Assembly: GCF_029227915.1 (NCBI RefSeq)
Contig: NC_079881.1
Span: forward strand, 12,375,501 to 12,439,500
From: Hydractinia symbiolongicarpus
Taxonomy: Eukaryota; Cnidaria; Hydrozoa; Anthoathecata; Hydractiniidae
Length of the DNA stretch: 64,000 nt
Reading direction: 5' to 3'
Both the position numbers and the translations under genes were made by a program. This document shows, in pieces, positions 1 to 11,511 of this stretch. Below the pieces are notes generated by a model. That model was not told the DNA's origin. It saw nothing but the letters and a program-made list of their open reading frames with translations, and ran no database searches. Within the stretch, counting starts at the first letter, position 1. Every line of letters begins with the position of its first letter.

Positions 1-228
1 AATTGCACTGCTGACGTCAGCAAAAAATCTAAAACAACCTATTTTTCATTGTCCTTCTGCCTAAGTGGATTTCTCCACGAGCCTTATCGACTAGTTTATG
101 ATAATATTTCGACACATCTTGACTTTGACTTTTTCAAATCTAAACTGTGGCGTAACGAACTGAAGTTATTATATTGCGTTATTGAGTTGCAATTTTTTCG
201 CGTTTTCTTTTTTGCTAATATGTCGCAT

Positions 229-420
229 CAGTGGCTTCCAAAACGAAGATGTAACGTATGAGACACCGTCCTTATTCAGATCATTTTCGAAACTGTCATT
301 CCTTTGAATTTCAAGAGCCTCTCGTACTTTACGGTTAAATCTATTATTATCAATGCACATTGTTTTTGCCGAGTTCCAGTTAAATGCTCCATGACAAATT
401 CGTGAGTGTTCATAAACTCC
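229..420 (-). pseudogene. Penelope-like or other retroelement C-terminal fragment
   Basis: The minus strand reads a tract with EHSRICHGAFNWNSAKT, followed by a charged stretch (NRFNRKVREALEIQRN) and a closing FWKPLMRHI. I recognise this pattern (His-rich start, W-containing strand, R..REA.EIQ helix, terminal W) as the tail after a GIY-YIG-type nuclease domain in Penelope-like polyproteins. No upstream reverse transcriptase or complete nuclease is present, so this is a fragment. The assignment is from memory of the family and is uncertain; another retroelement tail is possible. Confidence 0.4.
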
Positions 421-471
421 CGTGTTTACTTGGCCATAATTACAAGCTCGTGAGCTTGTATTAAAACGCAA

Positions 472-762
472 ATGTGTCCTACAAGAATAGAAATTTTTGC
501 CTCTCTGAGCACCGACACGGGAGTCGTCGTGTGTTCGAATCTCATCGTGGTAACTATTTTTACTTTTTTTTTCTTTTTTAAAAAGATAAAATAACTGCGT
601 AGTATGTAAAAAATATTATTGCGTATCTGAATAGTAGAATATGTCGTGTCTAACTTCGTAACAAAAATCACAATTTTATAGACAGCTTTTTGTAAACTTT
701 ATTCGCAAGGTTGTTTACGTATACCATACGTCTTGTTTATCATATAAGCATGATGTGAAAGT
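472..762. other. No gene recognised
   Basis: AT-rich spacer. Positions about 525-545 contain a GTTCGAATCTC stretch resembling a pol III B box, but no convincing A box or cloverleaf was found, so no tRNA or SINE is called. Confidence 0.4.
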
Positions 763-2160
763 TTAAAAACTTATATACTTATGAAAACTTATATACTCTC
801 GCACAGGTAGCCATCGTAACGACATAATATTCGATTCATTAGCATAGCGTCTCGAAATGTATCCTGCTGTCACATTTTGTATTCTTTGTAAACGATTTAG
901 TAAGTATTTAGTTGAATATAATGCTGTAATTTCTTTTAAAAGAACGAGTCTTTCAGCTAACATCTTTCTAACTCTCTGTGTTGTGAACCTTTGGAATAAC
1001 TTCAGAGTCTTTAAAGTACCAAATGACGATTTAACTACACTATTAACATGCTTATTTCCAGTCAACACATTCGTCCATATATAAACCCAACACTTTTGCC
1101 ACGAAATTTCGTTTGACTGTCCTACCAACCATGATCTATGGATCATGTGTCGTCTAGGTTTAAATTATGCTTTCTACTCGTCTGAACGATGGAAAATATC
1201 ATGCGTTTCGTTTTTCCATTATTAAACATAAGATTTTGATCAGTAGACCATTGTTGCAGGTCGTCCATAGTTCATTGCTTCAGAACATTTTTTAGACTTA
1301 CAATGCTGGTATAAAGTTGTATTATCAGCATGCTGCAATGATTGTGATTTGATGTTTTCTCCTAAATCAACAACATATATATTGAAGAAGATTGGTCCCA
1401 ATATGCTTCCTTGCGGAACTCCAAAGTTTAATGATGATGTTTCTGACAACTTGTCATCTACTTGTGCGAATTGTTTTCTTTCACTGAGATAGCTGTTCAA
1501 AAGCTTTATGGTATCAATTGAAAAATTCATGTTGTAAAGTTTTTTCAGTAGAGTCTGGTGATCAACCGTATGGAATTCCTTGGAATAGTCGATAAGAACA
1601 CCTATGGTTACCTCATTGCCTAATGTCCTCTCATTCTGATTTTAACAGTGTTGTGGTAGAGTGTCCTCGCCGATAACGTGACTGCGTATAATTAAAAATA
1701 TCTATTGAGTCTATATACTCACAGAGTTGCTTCAATATCACTCTTTCAAATACTTTGGACAAAATTGGTAATATAGACACTGTTCTAAAAGGGTTGTCAA
1801 TCTTTGTTGAAACGTTAATTTGTCTATACATGTATTTATCACATGAACTAATGGTGATAAAAAATGACCATTTGATGTATTTGATCACCTTTTTAAGTTT
1901 ATTTCTAGCTGCTTTGCTGATACATAACTCCCAAGAGAAAGGAGCTATTGATGTTCAATCGTGTTGCCATAGCGTTGATGTTTTACGCTCCTTAAAACTA
2001 ATATGCTCTTTTATGTGAAATCCAACTCCACCTCCTATTTTGTCGAGGCGATTCCAAAAAATAGACTCATATCCGTCTACGTAATTCTTGGACGTTATTC
2101 TGTTGATAAAGATTATCCTGTAACCAAGTTTCTTACAAAAATTCTCTACAAAAAATGTAA
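763..2160 (-). mobile_element. Decayed non-LTR retrotransposon (endonuclease and RT remnants)
   Basis: Fragments follow the order of a LINE polyprotein on the minus strand. About 2150-1960 gives an endonuclease-like piece with IGGGVGFHIKEHI. 1888-1631 gives the RT start (RTVSILPILSKVFERVILKQ). 1530-1240 gives the RT core with [17 protein letters not shown] and a damaged active site, ADNTTLY where families have ADDT. 1146-763 gives the C-terminal helix region (RLQRIQN and SLRWLPV). Frames are interrupted by stops and shifts, and most of the endonuclease-RT linker is missing. The style is CR1/Jockey-like. Certainly inactive. Confidence 0.8.
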
Positions 2161-2294
2161 AACTGATAGGTAGTTAACATATGTGAAAACTCCGTGAAGA
2201 AAGATCTTAAACTTTAGTATTAATGGTGGCAATAATAGCATGTTTCCTATGTTCGCTTAACAACTTTAAATGCTTATTTTCATAAGTGCGAGAT

Positions 2295-2660
2295 AAAATT
2301 CCGTCCTTTTTATACCGCATTGTGCGCGTCTCCTACTCGCGCAGCTAAGCTACCATTGTGCGTGACAGACACACGTATACGGGTATTATAATATAGACTA
2401 GCCGGTAGCCCGTGGAAAAATCCACGGGTCGCCCGTCCTTTATATATCGCATTTCGTGTTCCGTGACATGAATTTTTTCTCACGCACAAACAGACAGACG
2501 GAATATGGCTATTATTAAAGAGAAGCCGGTAGCCCATGAAACAAATCCACGGGGTCGCCCGTCCTTTATATATCGCATTTCGTGTTTCCATAATAGAACG
2601 CCGCTTTCGCGGACAGACAGACAGACAGACGGAATACTGCTATTATTAAAGAGATATTCT
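2295..2660. repeat. Tandem repeat of ~123 bp units with GACA tract
   Basis: Two strong copies start with GCCGGTAGCCC at 2401 and 2524, each followed by a short inverted stretch (CCGTGGA / TCCACGG) and the shared words GTCGCCCGTCC and TATATATCGCATTTCGTGT. A weaker third copy of the latter words lies at about 2301. A GACAGACAGACAGAC microsatellite follows at about 2613-2630, and a GCTATTATTAAAGAGA motif occurs after both copies. Reading frames across it are repeat artefacts. Confidence 0.7.
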
Positions 2661-4822
2661 CCCCAGCGTGGAGATGAACATATGTTATACAAAAATTTTA
2701 TTTCTTTGAAAAAAGTCCTTAAGGGTTAAAAATACTCGAAAGATTTTATTGTTAAGCGTGCGGAAAATTTTGACCTTATAACGGGGTGTTTTCACCGATC
2801 ACTTTATGAACAACCCGCTTTTAAATTACAGTAATAAAAAATGCTAGTTCCCTGCTTGATTTTCCTCATCTGGGCTTTTATGCATTTTAAACAAGCGATT
2901 TTTTGCGCTTAACAAAAAACGCCCTTCACACCTTGTGTAGTTTTAACGCCCAGCTTTGCCAAAAAGGACTAACTTGTTTAAATTCCTGTATCAGCCTTTC
3001 ATTGCATGTTTTTACTAAAAAAGGTGAGAACTATAACGACAGGCCGTTTTAATATGCATACAGTTTTGTTCTATTTACATCTTTCTCTGTGCATTCTCTT
3101 CTTCTGCTGTAGTAATAAAAAGTTCCATCACGGCGTTGTAGTTTCTTTACATAACCACTGTCTGGCCAACGATCAACCTGAAACCAGAATCGTAAATGCA
3201 GTACATGTTTTTTAATAAGCAATTGAAATTCCAAAATGGAGCTTAAAGGGGCTACGGAACGGCTGTTGGTTTTCGACTTTAGTGACTTACACGAAAATCG
3301 AGTTATTGGCTATTTTCCCGGCATGTATGTAATTTACCGACTCGAACATATAGATATATCTGAAATTTTTAGCCTCCAGGTTATGTTTTCACCCAATATG
3401 AGTCTTGCTGAAATAATTCTTTGTAATATATTTTTCGAAAAAAAAATATTGATTGTTGACTGTTCATTGCGCAAAACGCGTTTTCCGGATTTTTAATATA
3501 CGGGATATTAGGAATGTTAGCATTTTAACCGGTTCGTAGTCCCTTTAAGGATGCTTATAAAAAAGTACTTTTTTTAAGCTCAAAATATGCATAGGTTATG
3601 CTTAATAACAAAAAGATTTATTGAAATATGCTTATGAAAAACACATGATCAGGTTCAAAATATATTTACTTGAAAAAAAATTTAATTTTTAAAAAACAGT
3701 AATTACAACTTAAATCTCACGCCTATGGATGCTTATGTCTTGCTTATAAAAAAACATGTGATAAGTTGGTTTGCCATGTCTCATGTTGCTAAAACTTGGC
3801 AACCATGTGTGTACCCATTGCTTGGACATTAAGCAAGAATCGTAGGTCCAGTTGGAATTATCCTTCAAAAATGTATTTCCATCATTATATTTAGAAATTT
3901 TTTTGACAATATTTTTTGATTCAGAAGACTTACCCCATCCTTTTTTATTTCTAAATATTCTTTTTCATCTCTGTAACCGGCTAGTTGAAACCTGTACGCT
4001 GAAACGAGACAAGAAAATGTACTCGGATACACTCACTCGCAGAAAATGAGAAATAAAAAGTTTGTCATGAAATATTAATGCAACTAACCTTCTTCGACTT
4101 CCTCATCCCATCTTTTCGGTCTTAGAATCGATTTAGGTTGTGGAGATAATGGAAATTTTGAACTTTTTTGTTTGCCATAACCTGAACTTTTGACTCGTGC
4201 ATATGACATTACGTGAAGCTATACTTGGGCTAAAAAATATAATATTTTCATATCAAATAAAAAGATCATTATTTTTGCGAAGTATTCTTTTTAGGAATTT
4301 AGCATTTTCTCGCAATTGTAATTTATTACAGGCTTATTTTTGAATGTGAGACTGTAATTCATATCACAGAGGGTGGCCAATATTTTATCAACTGCAAAAA
4401 AAAATTAGCGAGAAAATCTAAAAAAACCCGAAAAAATCCTGTTATCGTACATTCAGCTATTTATAGGTATTTCATTATACGGACACAAAGATTTATAGAC
4501 TAAAAACCTTGCTATAGTCATATTTAGTTATAGTAGCAAGTAGCAAACTATAATATACATTGGAGAATTAACTAGGTAATACAGATACATTAACTTTTTA
4601 TAAAACACGCATAAAAGGGGAAAGTAGCTATATGGCTGTCTAAAAAGAAAAACCTTCTCATAGCTAGCTAGCTCAAAGTATTGTCTTAAGCATAAAACAC
4701 TATAAACAAATCTTTAGAATAAATAAGTTCTCAAAATGCTTATTTTACATCAATAAGTGCAAAATTGTTGAAAGAACAACTAAAATACTCCTCCAGAAAC
4801 CAACCGTCATTTTACTTTATTA
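2661..4822. other. No gene recognised
   Basis: About 2.1 kb of AT-rich sequence. An 86-codon plus-strand frame at 3236-3496 shows no motif I recognise and no splice-site context, and is likely chance. No terminal repeats were found. Confidence 0.4.
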
Positions 4823-5586
4823 GGATAAATTTTCGCCGGGATTAAATTTCGCGCATTTCGCAGATTTGGGTACTATCCGCGAAAATATGTCCCTTGGAAA
4901 ATTTGGAAACGGTTATCCGCGAAAATTTGTCCTCGCGAAAATTTTGAAAAATTGGTCGATCCGCGAAATTTCAAATTTTTGTTTTTCTTTGTTTTCAAAG
5001 TCTGAGGCTTCATTTTTTGTAGGCCTACATTTAAACCAAGTAAAGAAGATGAAAAGATAAGGGAAAACTAAAAAAAGGTCTGGAATTAGTTGACCCTTTC
5101 AAGGATATCGAACCTTTGCTCCCAGCTTCTAATGCAGATGATTAACCACCGAATTTTAGTTTTCTTTCCAGCCTTGCCGATAAACAATTCAAAGCTCCTT
5201 ACACCCCACAAAGTGAAATAGTAGTACTGGATGTAACAAATGCAGAATCAGCTTTTCAATTAGAATTTCGTTTCGTTTTTTATCTAGTTGTGTTTATTCT
5301 ACCTGACGTTATAGTTATGTTAAAAGAGCTTAGATCTAACATGCAAAACCACATTTTGTCTCGGTCGGTGTAGAAATAACCAGTGTAACAGCGTTATTCG
5401 TCCCCGAACCCTTTTGACAACTTATTTTACTTTCTTCAAAAATTGCTATTATGACTTCATCCGCGAAATTAAATCCCCGCGAAAAATTAGAACATCCCTT
5501 ATCCGTGAAAATAAGTTTCCGCGAAATGCTAAAATTTCGCGGATGAGTTAAGCCGCGAGATATTATCCCCGCGAAAATTTATCCCA
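4823..5586. mobile_element. MITE with TTA target duplication
   Basis: The left end reads GGATAAATTTTCGCCGGG and the right end is its near inverse (CCCGCGAAAATTTATCC). TTA directly flanks both ends (4820-4822 and 5587-5589). The interior is rich in degenerate CCGCGAAA words on both strands, concentrated near the termini. No transposase is encoded. A 3-bp TTA duplication fits Harbinger-type elements, but the ends are too short to be sure of the superfamily. Confidence 0.7.
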
Positions 5587-5699
5587 TTAACGTAGTTGTT
5601 CTACAACAAAACACTTCTTCGTTATTTAATGTCAATCACTTTACTTAGGATTCCCAGTGTGTAAATATATGGCCCGTTGTTGTTGCTATAATACAGGTA

Positions 5700-5755
5700 T
5701 TTCACTATAATGGACATACATACGCATACATACATACGATACATACGATAGACAA
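5700..5755. repeat. CATA-type microsatellite
   Basis: Imperfect runs of ACATACATACG and GATACATACGATA, directly upstream of the LINE that follows. Confidence 0.8.
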
Positions 5756-5859
5756 CAAAAAATTAAACTGCTATTCAGTCGCTGAGCAAAAGGTCCCTAA
5801 GTTTAAGGGTATGTAAGAAGCTGCTGAGTATAAGAAAAGTAAAACAAAAGGCTGGTTGA

Positions 5860-8800
5860 GTATAAAATCAAGATATCTGAAGATAAATGTGGCAAATGTA
5901 ATAAATCTGTAAAAAATGAAGGACTCTGTTGTGACTATTGTGGAACTTGGTACCACCTGAAATGGGAAGTTATAACTAATGAAAAGTTTGCCTTGCTGTA
6001 ATCTGATCAAATAATACGTTGGTATTGTAAGTTCAATCAATGTTATGTTAAAGCACCCAAGGTTATGAAAGTTTTAAAAGAATATGCTCGTGTTCAACAT
6101 GAAATCGAACAGAAGGTAACGCTACTAAAAAGTAAAGTAGAGGTTATACAAGAACTTGAAGACCCTAAACATAATCGTAAACTAACAGAGTATATTAACA
6201 ACGAAATATCAGATACGAAGGAAAGAAAAGAAAAAGTATGCAATGTTATTATTACTAATTCCAATGTAGTTGACAAAACTAATGTAAATGGCGACGATCA
6301 AGATAAATTTAAAAATGATTTGGAACTTTTCGTACACATTGTTCACAATATTCTTGAGCAAAGACATTCAAATAGTGTCAGCAGAGAGAGTGAAACAGAA
6401 ACCGAATGATGTAAACCCCTCAAAAGTGGTTGTTAAACTTGGAAACAAGCACTAAAAACAGAAACTGTTGCGTACTGGAAACACGAAAGGAACAAAAGAG
6501 TGATTTTACTCTTAGAAAGGAACCTAAAGGTCGCTTGACAAAAGGAGAGAGAAACTTGAAGATTTGAAGAGGGAAAATAATAACCACAAATCCCCCGTCA
6601 CCCGACCAACAAAACCAGTGAACTCTTCAAAACCAACTGTAAATATTAAACAATGTGTTACCAAAAACAAAAAAGTTCTGTGTTGATAATGAACAAATAA
6701 GCTATACATATACAAAATCAAAAAAAATAAATAAATGTTCTCAAGTTGAGAAAAATTTTGTTTTTGTGAATAATACGAATATACAAAATACAATGAAACT
6801 GCAGTACATAGTAACCATGACCCACTCACTTGCTTGCTACTAAATGCACGTAGTATCATCAATAAATACGAAGAATTAAAAGCATATATATATGAAAAGA
6901 AACCAGATATTATATTAATCACTGAAGCATGGGCGAATGATAAAATAACCTATGCTGAACTTAAATATAGGGTATGAAACATTTCGCAAAGACCGTACAG
7001 ATCACAGAGAGAGAGGGGGGGGGGGGGGTTGTATTGCATATGTAAAAGAATCATTAAACGCTAAACAGAATGAAATTTTATCTTCCACACCAAACACTGA
7101 ATCAATTTGGTTTAATTTAACCACAAGTAAGAGGGAAAACATTAAATTAGGAGTTTGTTACAACTCGCCTTCTAGAACTGAAATTAAAGAAGAAGCCCTG
7201 CTAAACATCATTCGAAAAGTAGCAGAAAATGAAATCTTATAATTGTGTGGAGATTTCAATTATAGATCGATTGACTGGCAAACCCTATGTGCACAAAACG
7301 ATGGTTAAAAATTCCTTGATCTTGTTCTCGCTAGTTATCTGCATCAAAATCTCAGTGATAAGAAGGAAACAACATATTAGATTTAGTATTTTCGACTGAA
7401 AAAGAAATGATTTTTGATGTTGAAATTACTGAGCCTTTCGGTTCTAGTGATCGTAATATAGTCAATTATAAATTGCAAATCGAAACATGTTTTCACAACT
7501 CACAACAAAAAGTACTATGATTATAGAAATTACAAAAAAAAATGAAACAACATTTTGGAATGGTTGATTGAAATTTTGATGGAAATCCGTAGACCAAATA
7601 TGGGATACCATTAAGTTGAAAATAGAAGAAGCGGTTAAATTGTATGTACCAAAGAAAAAAAGAAAGTCTTTGGACAAACCACTCTGGTGGAATTATAAAG
7701 TGTATCAAGCAAGAAAAAGAAAATTACGCTGGTGGAGGGTCTATAACAATTCCAGAGATTATCAAGACTATGTTAAATATATGTATAAAATGTATAAAAG
7801 AGCACTGGACACAGCTACTGAGGAAATAAACATGTTAAAAGATTTGAACAAAAATTAGCTAAAAACATTAAAAAAGACCCCAAAGCATTCTACAAATACG
7901 CAAAAAGCAAAATGAAAACCAAGAATACAGTAGGGCCAGTGCAGGACTCAGACGGTAACATCCACGATTATTTAAAAACTGCTAGTATGTTTAACAAATA
8001 CTTCGCCTCGCTTGTTACAAAAGAATTGTTGACAGAGCTTCCTGAGCCTCACCAAATGTATATCGGAGATACGAAACTTGAGTCCATTGAAATTAAAGTT
8101 GAAGGTGTCCGCAACAAACTAAATACATTATTACCAAACAAACCACTAGGCCCTGCCAACATATCCAACTGTACTAAAGGAAATGTCATCGGAATGTCAA
8201 TATTATTTAAGGAAAGCATTAAAACATAATTTGTACCTAAGAATTGGTTGAAAGGAAACATTACTCCAATTTTTAAAAAGGGATCAAAATGGCTAGTTAG
8301 CAATTATAAAAGTCTGACTTCACTAATCTGTAAAGTACTTGAGTCAATCATACGTGACAACTTAGTAGAACACTTAGAAAAAAACAACTTGTTTAAAAGA
8401 CTCTCAGCATGGTTTTAGGAAAAAAAGATCCTACTTAACAAATCTCCTGACATTTCTTAACAAAATCACTGAATATCAAGATCAAGGCTACCCTGTTGAT
8501 GTTGTATACTTGGACTTCAGTAAAGCTTTTGATAAAGTTTCCCATAAGAGACTGCCTAAAAAACTCTTAGCACACGGAATTGGAGAAAATGTTACAAACT
8601 GGATTGACTCCTGGTTATCTGGAAGAGAACAGAGGGTAGTTATTTCTGGTACAGAATCAACTTGGTTACCAGTGCTTAGTGATGTTCCACAGGGATCTGT
8701 TTAGGGACCTGTTCTTTTTATACTTTACCTTAACAACATAGATGAGGACGTAATCAGTCATGTTCTCAAATTTGCAGATGACACAAAGTTATTTTCCAAA

Positions 8801-9640
8801 GTGAAAAACAGAAGTGATAGAGATCAACTACAAAATGGTCTTAAAACTATGTTTAATTGGTCAAAAGACTGGTGTATGCTTTTGAATTTTAATAAATGTA
8901 AATGTCTACACATTGGTTGGAACAATCAACACCATGAGTACTATATTGATAACCACCAAATTGAAGCTGTAGAAGTAGAAAAAGACCTTGGTGTGTATGT
9001 TGATGCAACTATGAGTTTTAGTAAGCAATGTACAAAAGCTGTGTCAAAAGCAAACAGAACCTTGGGCGTCATTAAATGAACGTTTGAATGCAAAACCAAA
9101 AGCAACTTGTGTATATTATACAAATCCCTAATGAGACCTCATGTTGAATACAGCATACAATCATAGGGACCATTCCTGCAAAGAGACATTGACAACATAG
9201 AAAAAATCTAGAGAAGATTTACACTAATGATTAAAGGTGTTGGTCATCCACCATATGAAGAAAGATCTAAACAATGTAATTTAATGTCTCTAGAAATAAG
9301 GAGATTAACAGCTGAACTCATAGAAGTATTTAAAATAAGGAAAGGGTACGAAAATTTGAACGCGAATGACTTTTTTGAACTGAGTGAGAATTTACTGACA
9401 AGAGGACACACAAAAAATATGAAAAAAGCCTTATTGTATAGCTGGATAAAAGAAAATTTTCATTTGTTCCTTCGGTGATAAATGAATGGAACATTCTACC
9501 AGAGAAAGCAGTGTCTGCCACTTCAATAAAGATTTTTAAAAAGTTTATTCAACCACATTTCAAGACTGTTAAAGGGCTCTATACAAGTCAAAGAAGACTG
9601 TATGGTCTGCCCCAGTTCTAAAACGACCATAGATGTTGGC
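5860..9640 (+). mobile_element. Degenerate CR1-like LINE with PHD-like finger, endonuclease and RT
   Basis: The plus strand contains a LINE in order. About 5883-5970 encodes a PHD-like zinc finger (CGKC, CDYCGTWYH), with the final cysteine replaced by Trp. 6065-6409 is a Lys/Glu-rich coiled-coil-like segment. 6830-7310 is an AP endonuclease with LNARSI, TEAW, a glycine-rich loop and, after a stop, GDFN. 7616-8230 is the linker. 8250-8790 is the RT with DFSKAFDKVSH, VPQGSV (followed by a stop) and FADDTKLF. 8801-9620 is the C-terminal region ending in GLPQF. Many stops and frameshifts make it non-autonomous. A 14-G run at 7015-7028 sits in the endonuclease glycine loop. Confidence 0.92.
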
Positions 9641-9872
9641 GTAATAAAGACCATACCGGTGGATCAGGTAAGCTATCTGGTAAGTTATAACAACGTAAAC
9701 TGTGAAGAGGTGTATTCTATTCTTCGATCAGACTTGATATTCTTGAAATTTTCTAAACATTTTTAACAAAATTAAATAATTTTAAGTACTGTTTGTTTAC
9801 TTATTTAATAATTTATTCTCATGCATAAAGGATGTTTATTTCTACTCTTCAATCACAAAGGTACAGGTTTGT

Positions 9873-10220
9873 GGCGCCGTAGATTAGTGGTTATAGCTCT
9901 CGTACTCTGTGCGGGAGACCGAGGTTCGATTCCTCTTGACGGCGATTCCACATGGGCGAGTGAATGTTACCATAGCCCCGGGTTAACCCAAGCCATGTGA
10001 GGGAAATTGGGAAGATGGCACACTGTGTGGGCCGTTGGATGTTGCCGGGAGTTGTCTAGTAGAGCGCGGGCCCTAATTGGGTCTGCGTCGCTTAAAATGA
10101 GCATTAAATACTCTAGGACTCTCCATCTAAGCCATGGCCCCTCCTGGAAATAATAGACAGGGTATATCCCTCGATATTTGTGAGGCTAGCCATGTAAAAT
10201 ATGCACATCTATCTATCTAT
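9873..10220 (+). mobile_element. tRNA-derived SINE, full-length copy
   Basis: The 5' head is tRNA-like, with an A-box-like TAGATTAGTGGTTATAGC near 9880 and an exact B box GGTTCGATTCC at 9923-9933. The body continues through CCCCTCCTGGAAATAATAGA and GTGAGGCTAGCCATGTAAAA, and ends in a CTAT microsatellite. Other copies are at 27141-27460 (minus) and 27629-27870 (plus, headless). The element at 17101-17316 shares the 3' tail. Confidence 0.88.
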
Positions 10221-10981
10221 AACCACTTAATCTATGGTGCCACTTTAGCTCATGTTATGTTAATTGTGATGACTTCAGTAAACCTTCTAGCTGTCCTGTA
10301 GAATGACAGGCACCACTCTGCCCCTGGCCTAGTACTGCTTCTCAAATAAGGTTTGAGAATAAGGCAATAGTAAAGTAAAGGGCAGGGAACAGTAAACTCA
10401 TACGCTAGATATATATTTGTTAATTACTCCAATTATGACGCTTATTAAAAGATTTTTGTTTTCTGTTTGAAAATTGATGATGTTAACCCGCATCCCAAAA
10501 TAAGTAAATATGAAAAAACCTTTTTTATCACTTGTAAACCTTGTAGCTATTGAGCTATTGTCCTTTTCCTGTTTTTCCACTCGTAAACTGTTTTGGGCAA
10601 TCACGGCGTTCTCAAAATCAGAGCTGTTGCTAACGGAACAGTCAGCAAGAACGATATCGACCACAGCTATGGTCACACATCCTGTGAACAGTTAGTAAGT
10701 AAAATTTTTTGGTGCGTTCGTAACACAAAACATTGGTCATATCGTATCTGTTCAACCATTATAAAAGACATTGGCGAGTACTACTTGTTGTTTATTTTTC
10801 AAAAGAACGTCACAGCTTTCACGATTTTTAATTTTTCCTCTTTTCCTTTTGGGATGATTTTTTAATATGCCATTGACAACCCAGAATCTTTAAGGTATCA
10901 GAAAAAGATAGCTAGTTAGAGCATCACTTTAACTTTTATTTTATTCCCACCCTCGTTGGAAGCATAATCACAACTAGAAAT
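10221..10981. other. No gene recognised
   Basis: AT-rich. Overlapping short frames on both strands around 10400-10865 show no motif or splice context. Confidence 0.4.
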
Positions 10982-11352
10982 TAAAAAAGGTTGCGAAGCA
11001 TTACGCAAGTTGCAAGCAAAATCGAAACTAGCCAATAGTTGACCCTAGTGCTTTTGTTTCTCTTTGATATAACACGACGAGGTGCTTACATCTTACTGTA
11101 GCTGATATCTGGGTAATACACCAAAACTGAATATCATAGACGTAGAAAACCCTGGGGACGAGGTTGTAAAATAAACTCGCCGCGGAACAACAACAACTCG
11201 TTGTGCAAAAGTAGTGATTTTTTGGCAAAAATACAATATATATATGCGGAATATTTCTTTTAAGAAGGTACGAGAAATTTAGATCGCGCGAAACTAAACA
11301 TAAACGATAACTAAGAAACTTCGTAAAACCTCCTTTTCACAGAATTATAAAA
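10982..11352. repeat. Older dispersed repeat, copy 1 (left part, split by Ty3)
   Basis: From AAAAAGGTTGCGAAGCATTA onward this matches 24145-24490 with many substitutions and small gaps. Shared words include ACGCAAGTTGCAAGCAAAAT or close variants, CCCTGGGGACGAGGT and GCGCGAAACTAA. The copy is interrupted at 11353 by the Ty3 insertion and resumes after 16306. Confidence 0.8.
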
Positions 11353-11358
11353 TTAAAT

Positions 11359-11460
11359 AGATAGGAATGAAACCATTTGCTTATTTATTAGTATGCATTG
11401 TTGAATCTGAAAACAAACAATAAACAATAAATACAACAGTTCAATGTTCATTACTCTCTA
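11359..11460 (-). repeat. 3' LTR of the Ty3 element
   Basis: 102 bp, with every base I compared identical to 16199-16300. The minus-strand LTR starts TAGAGAGTAATG and ends CATTCCTATCT, so it lacks canonical TG...CA ends. It holds AATAAA-like words on the opposite strand only. Confidence 0.9.
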
Positions 11461-11471
11461 TCTCCCCCCAG
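11461..11471 (-). promoter_or_regulatory. Polypurine tract for plus-strand priming
   Basis: Minus strand CTGGGGGGAGA lies directly against the 3' LTR, where Ty3-type elements place the polypurine primer. This fixes the LTR boundary. Confidence 0.75.
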
Positions 11472-11511
11472 TCATTAGGAGATGTGCAGTATATAATGAC
11501 GATTAAATGTA

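Noticed and set aside
9873-9945. Functional tRNA gene
   Set aside because: It is the head of a repeated SINE; another full copy occurs at 27141-27460.
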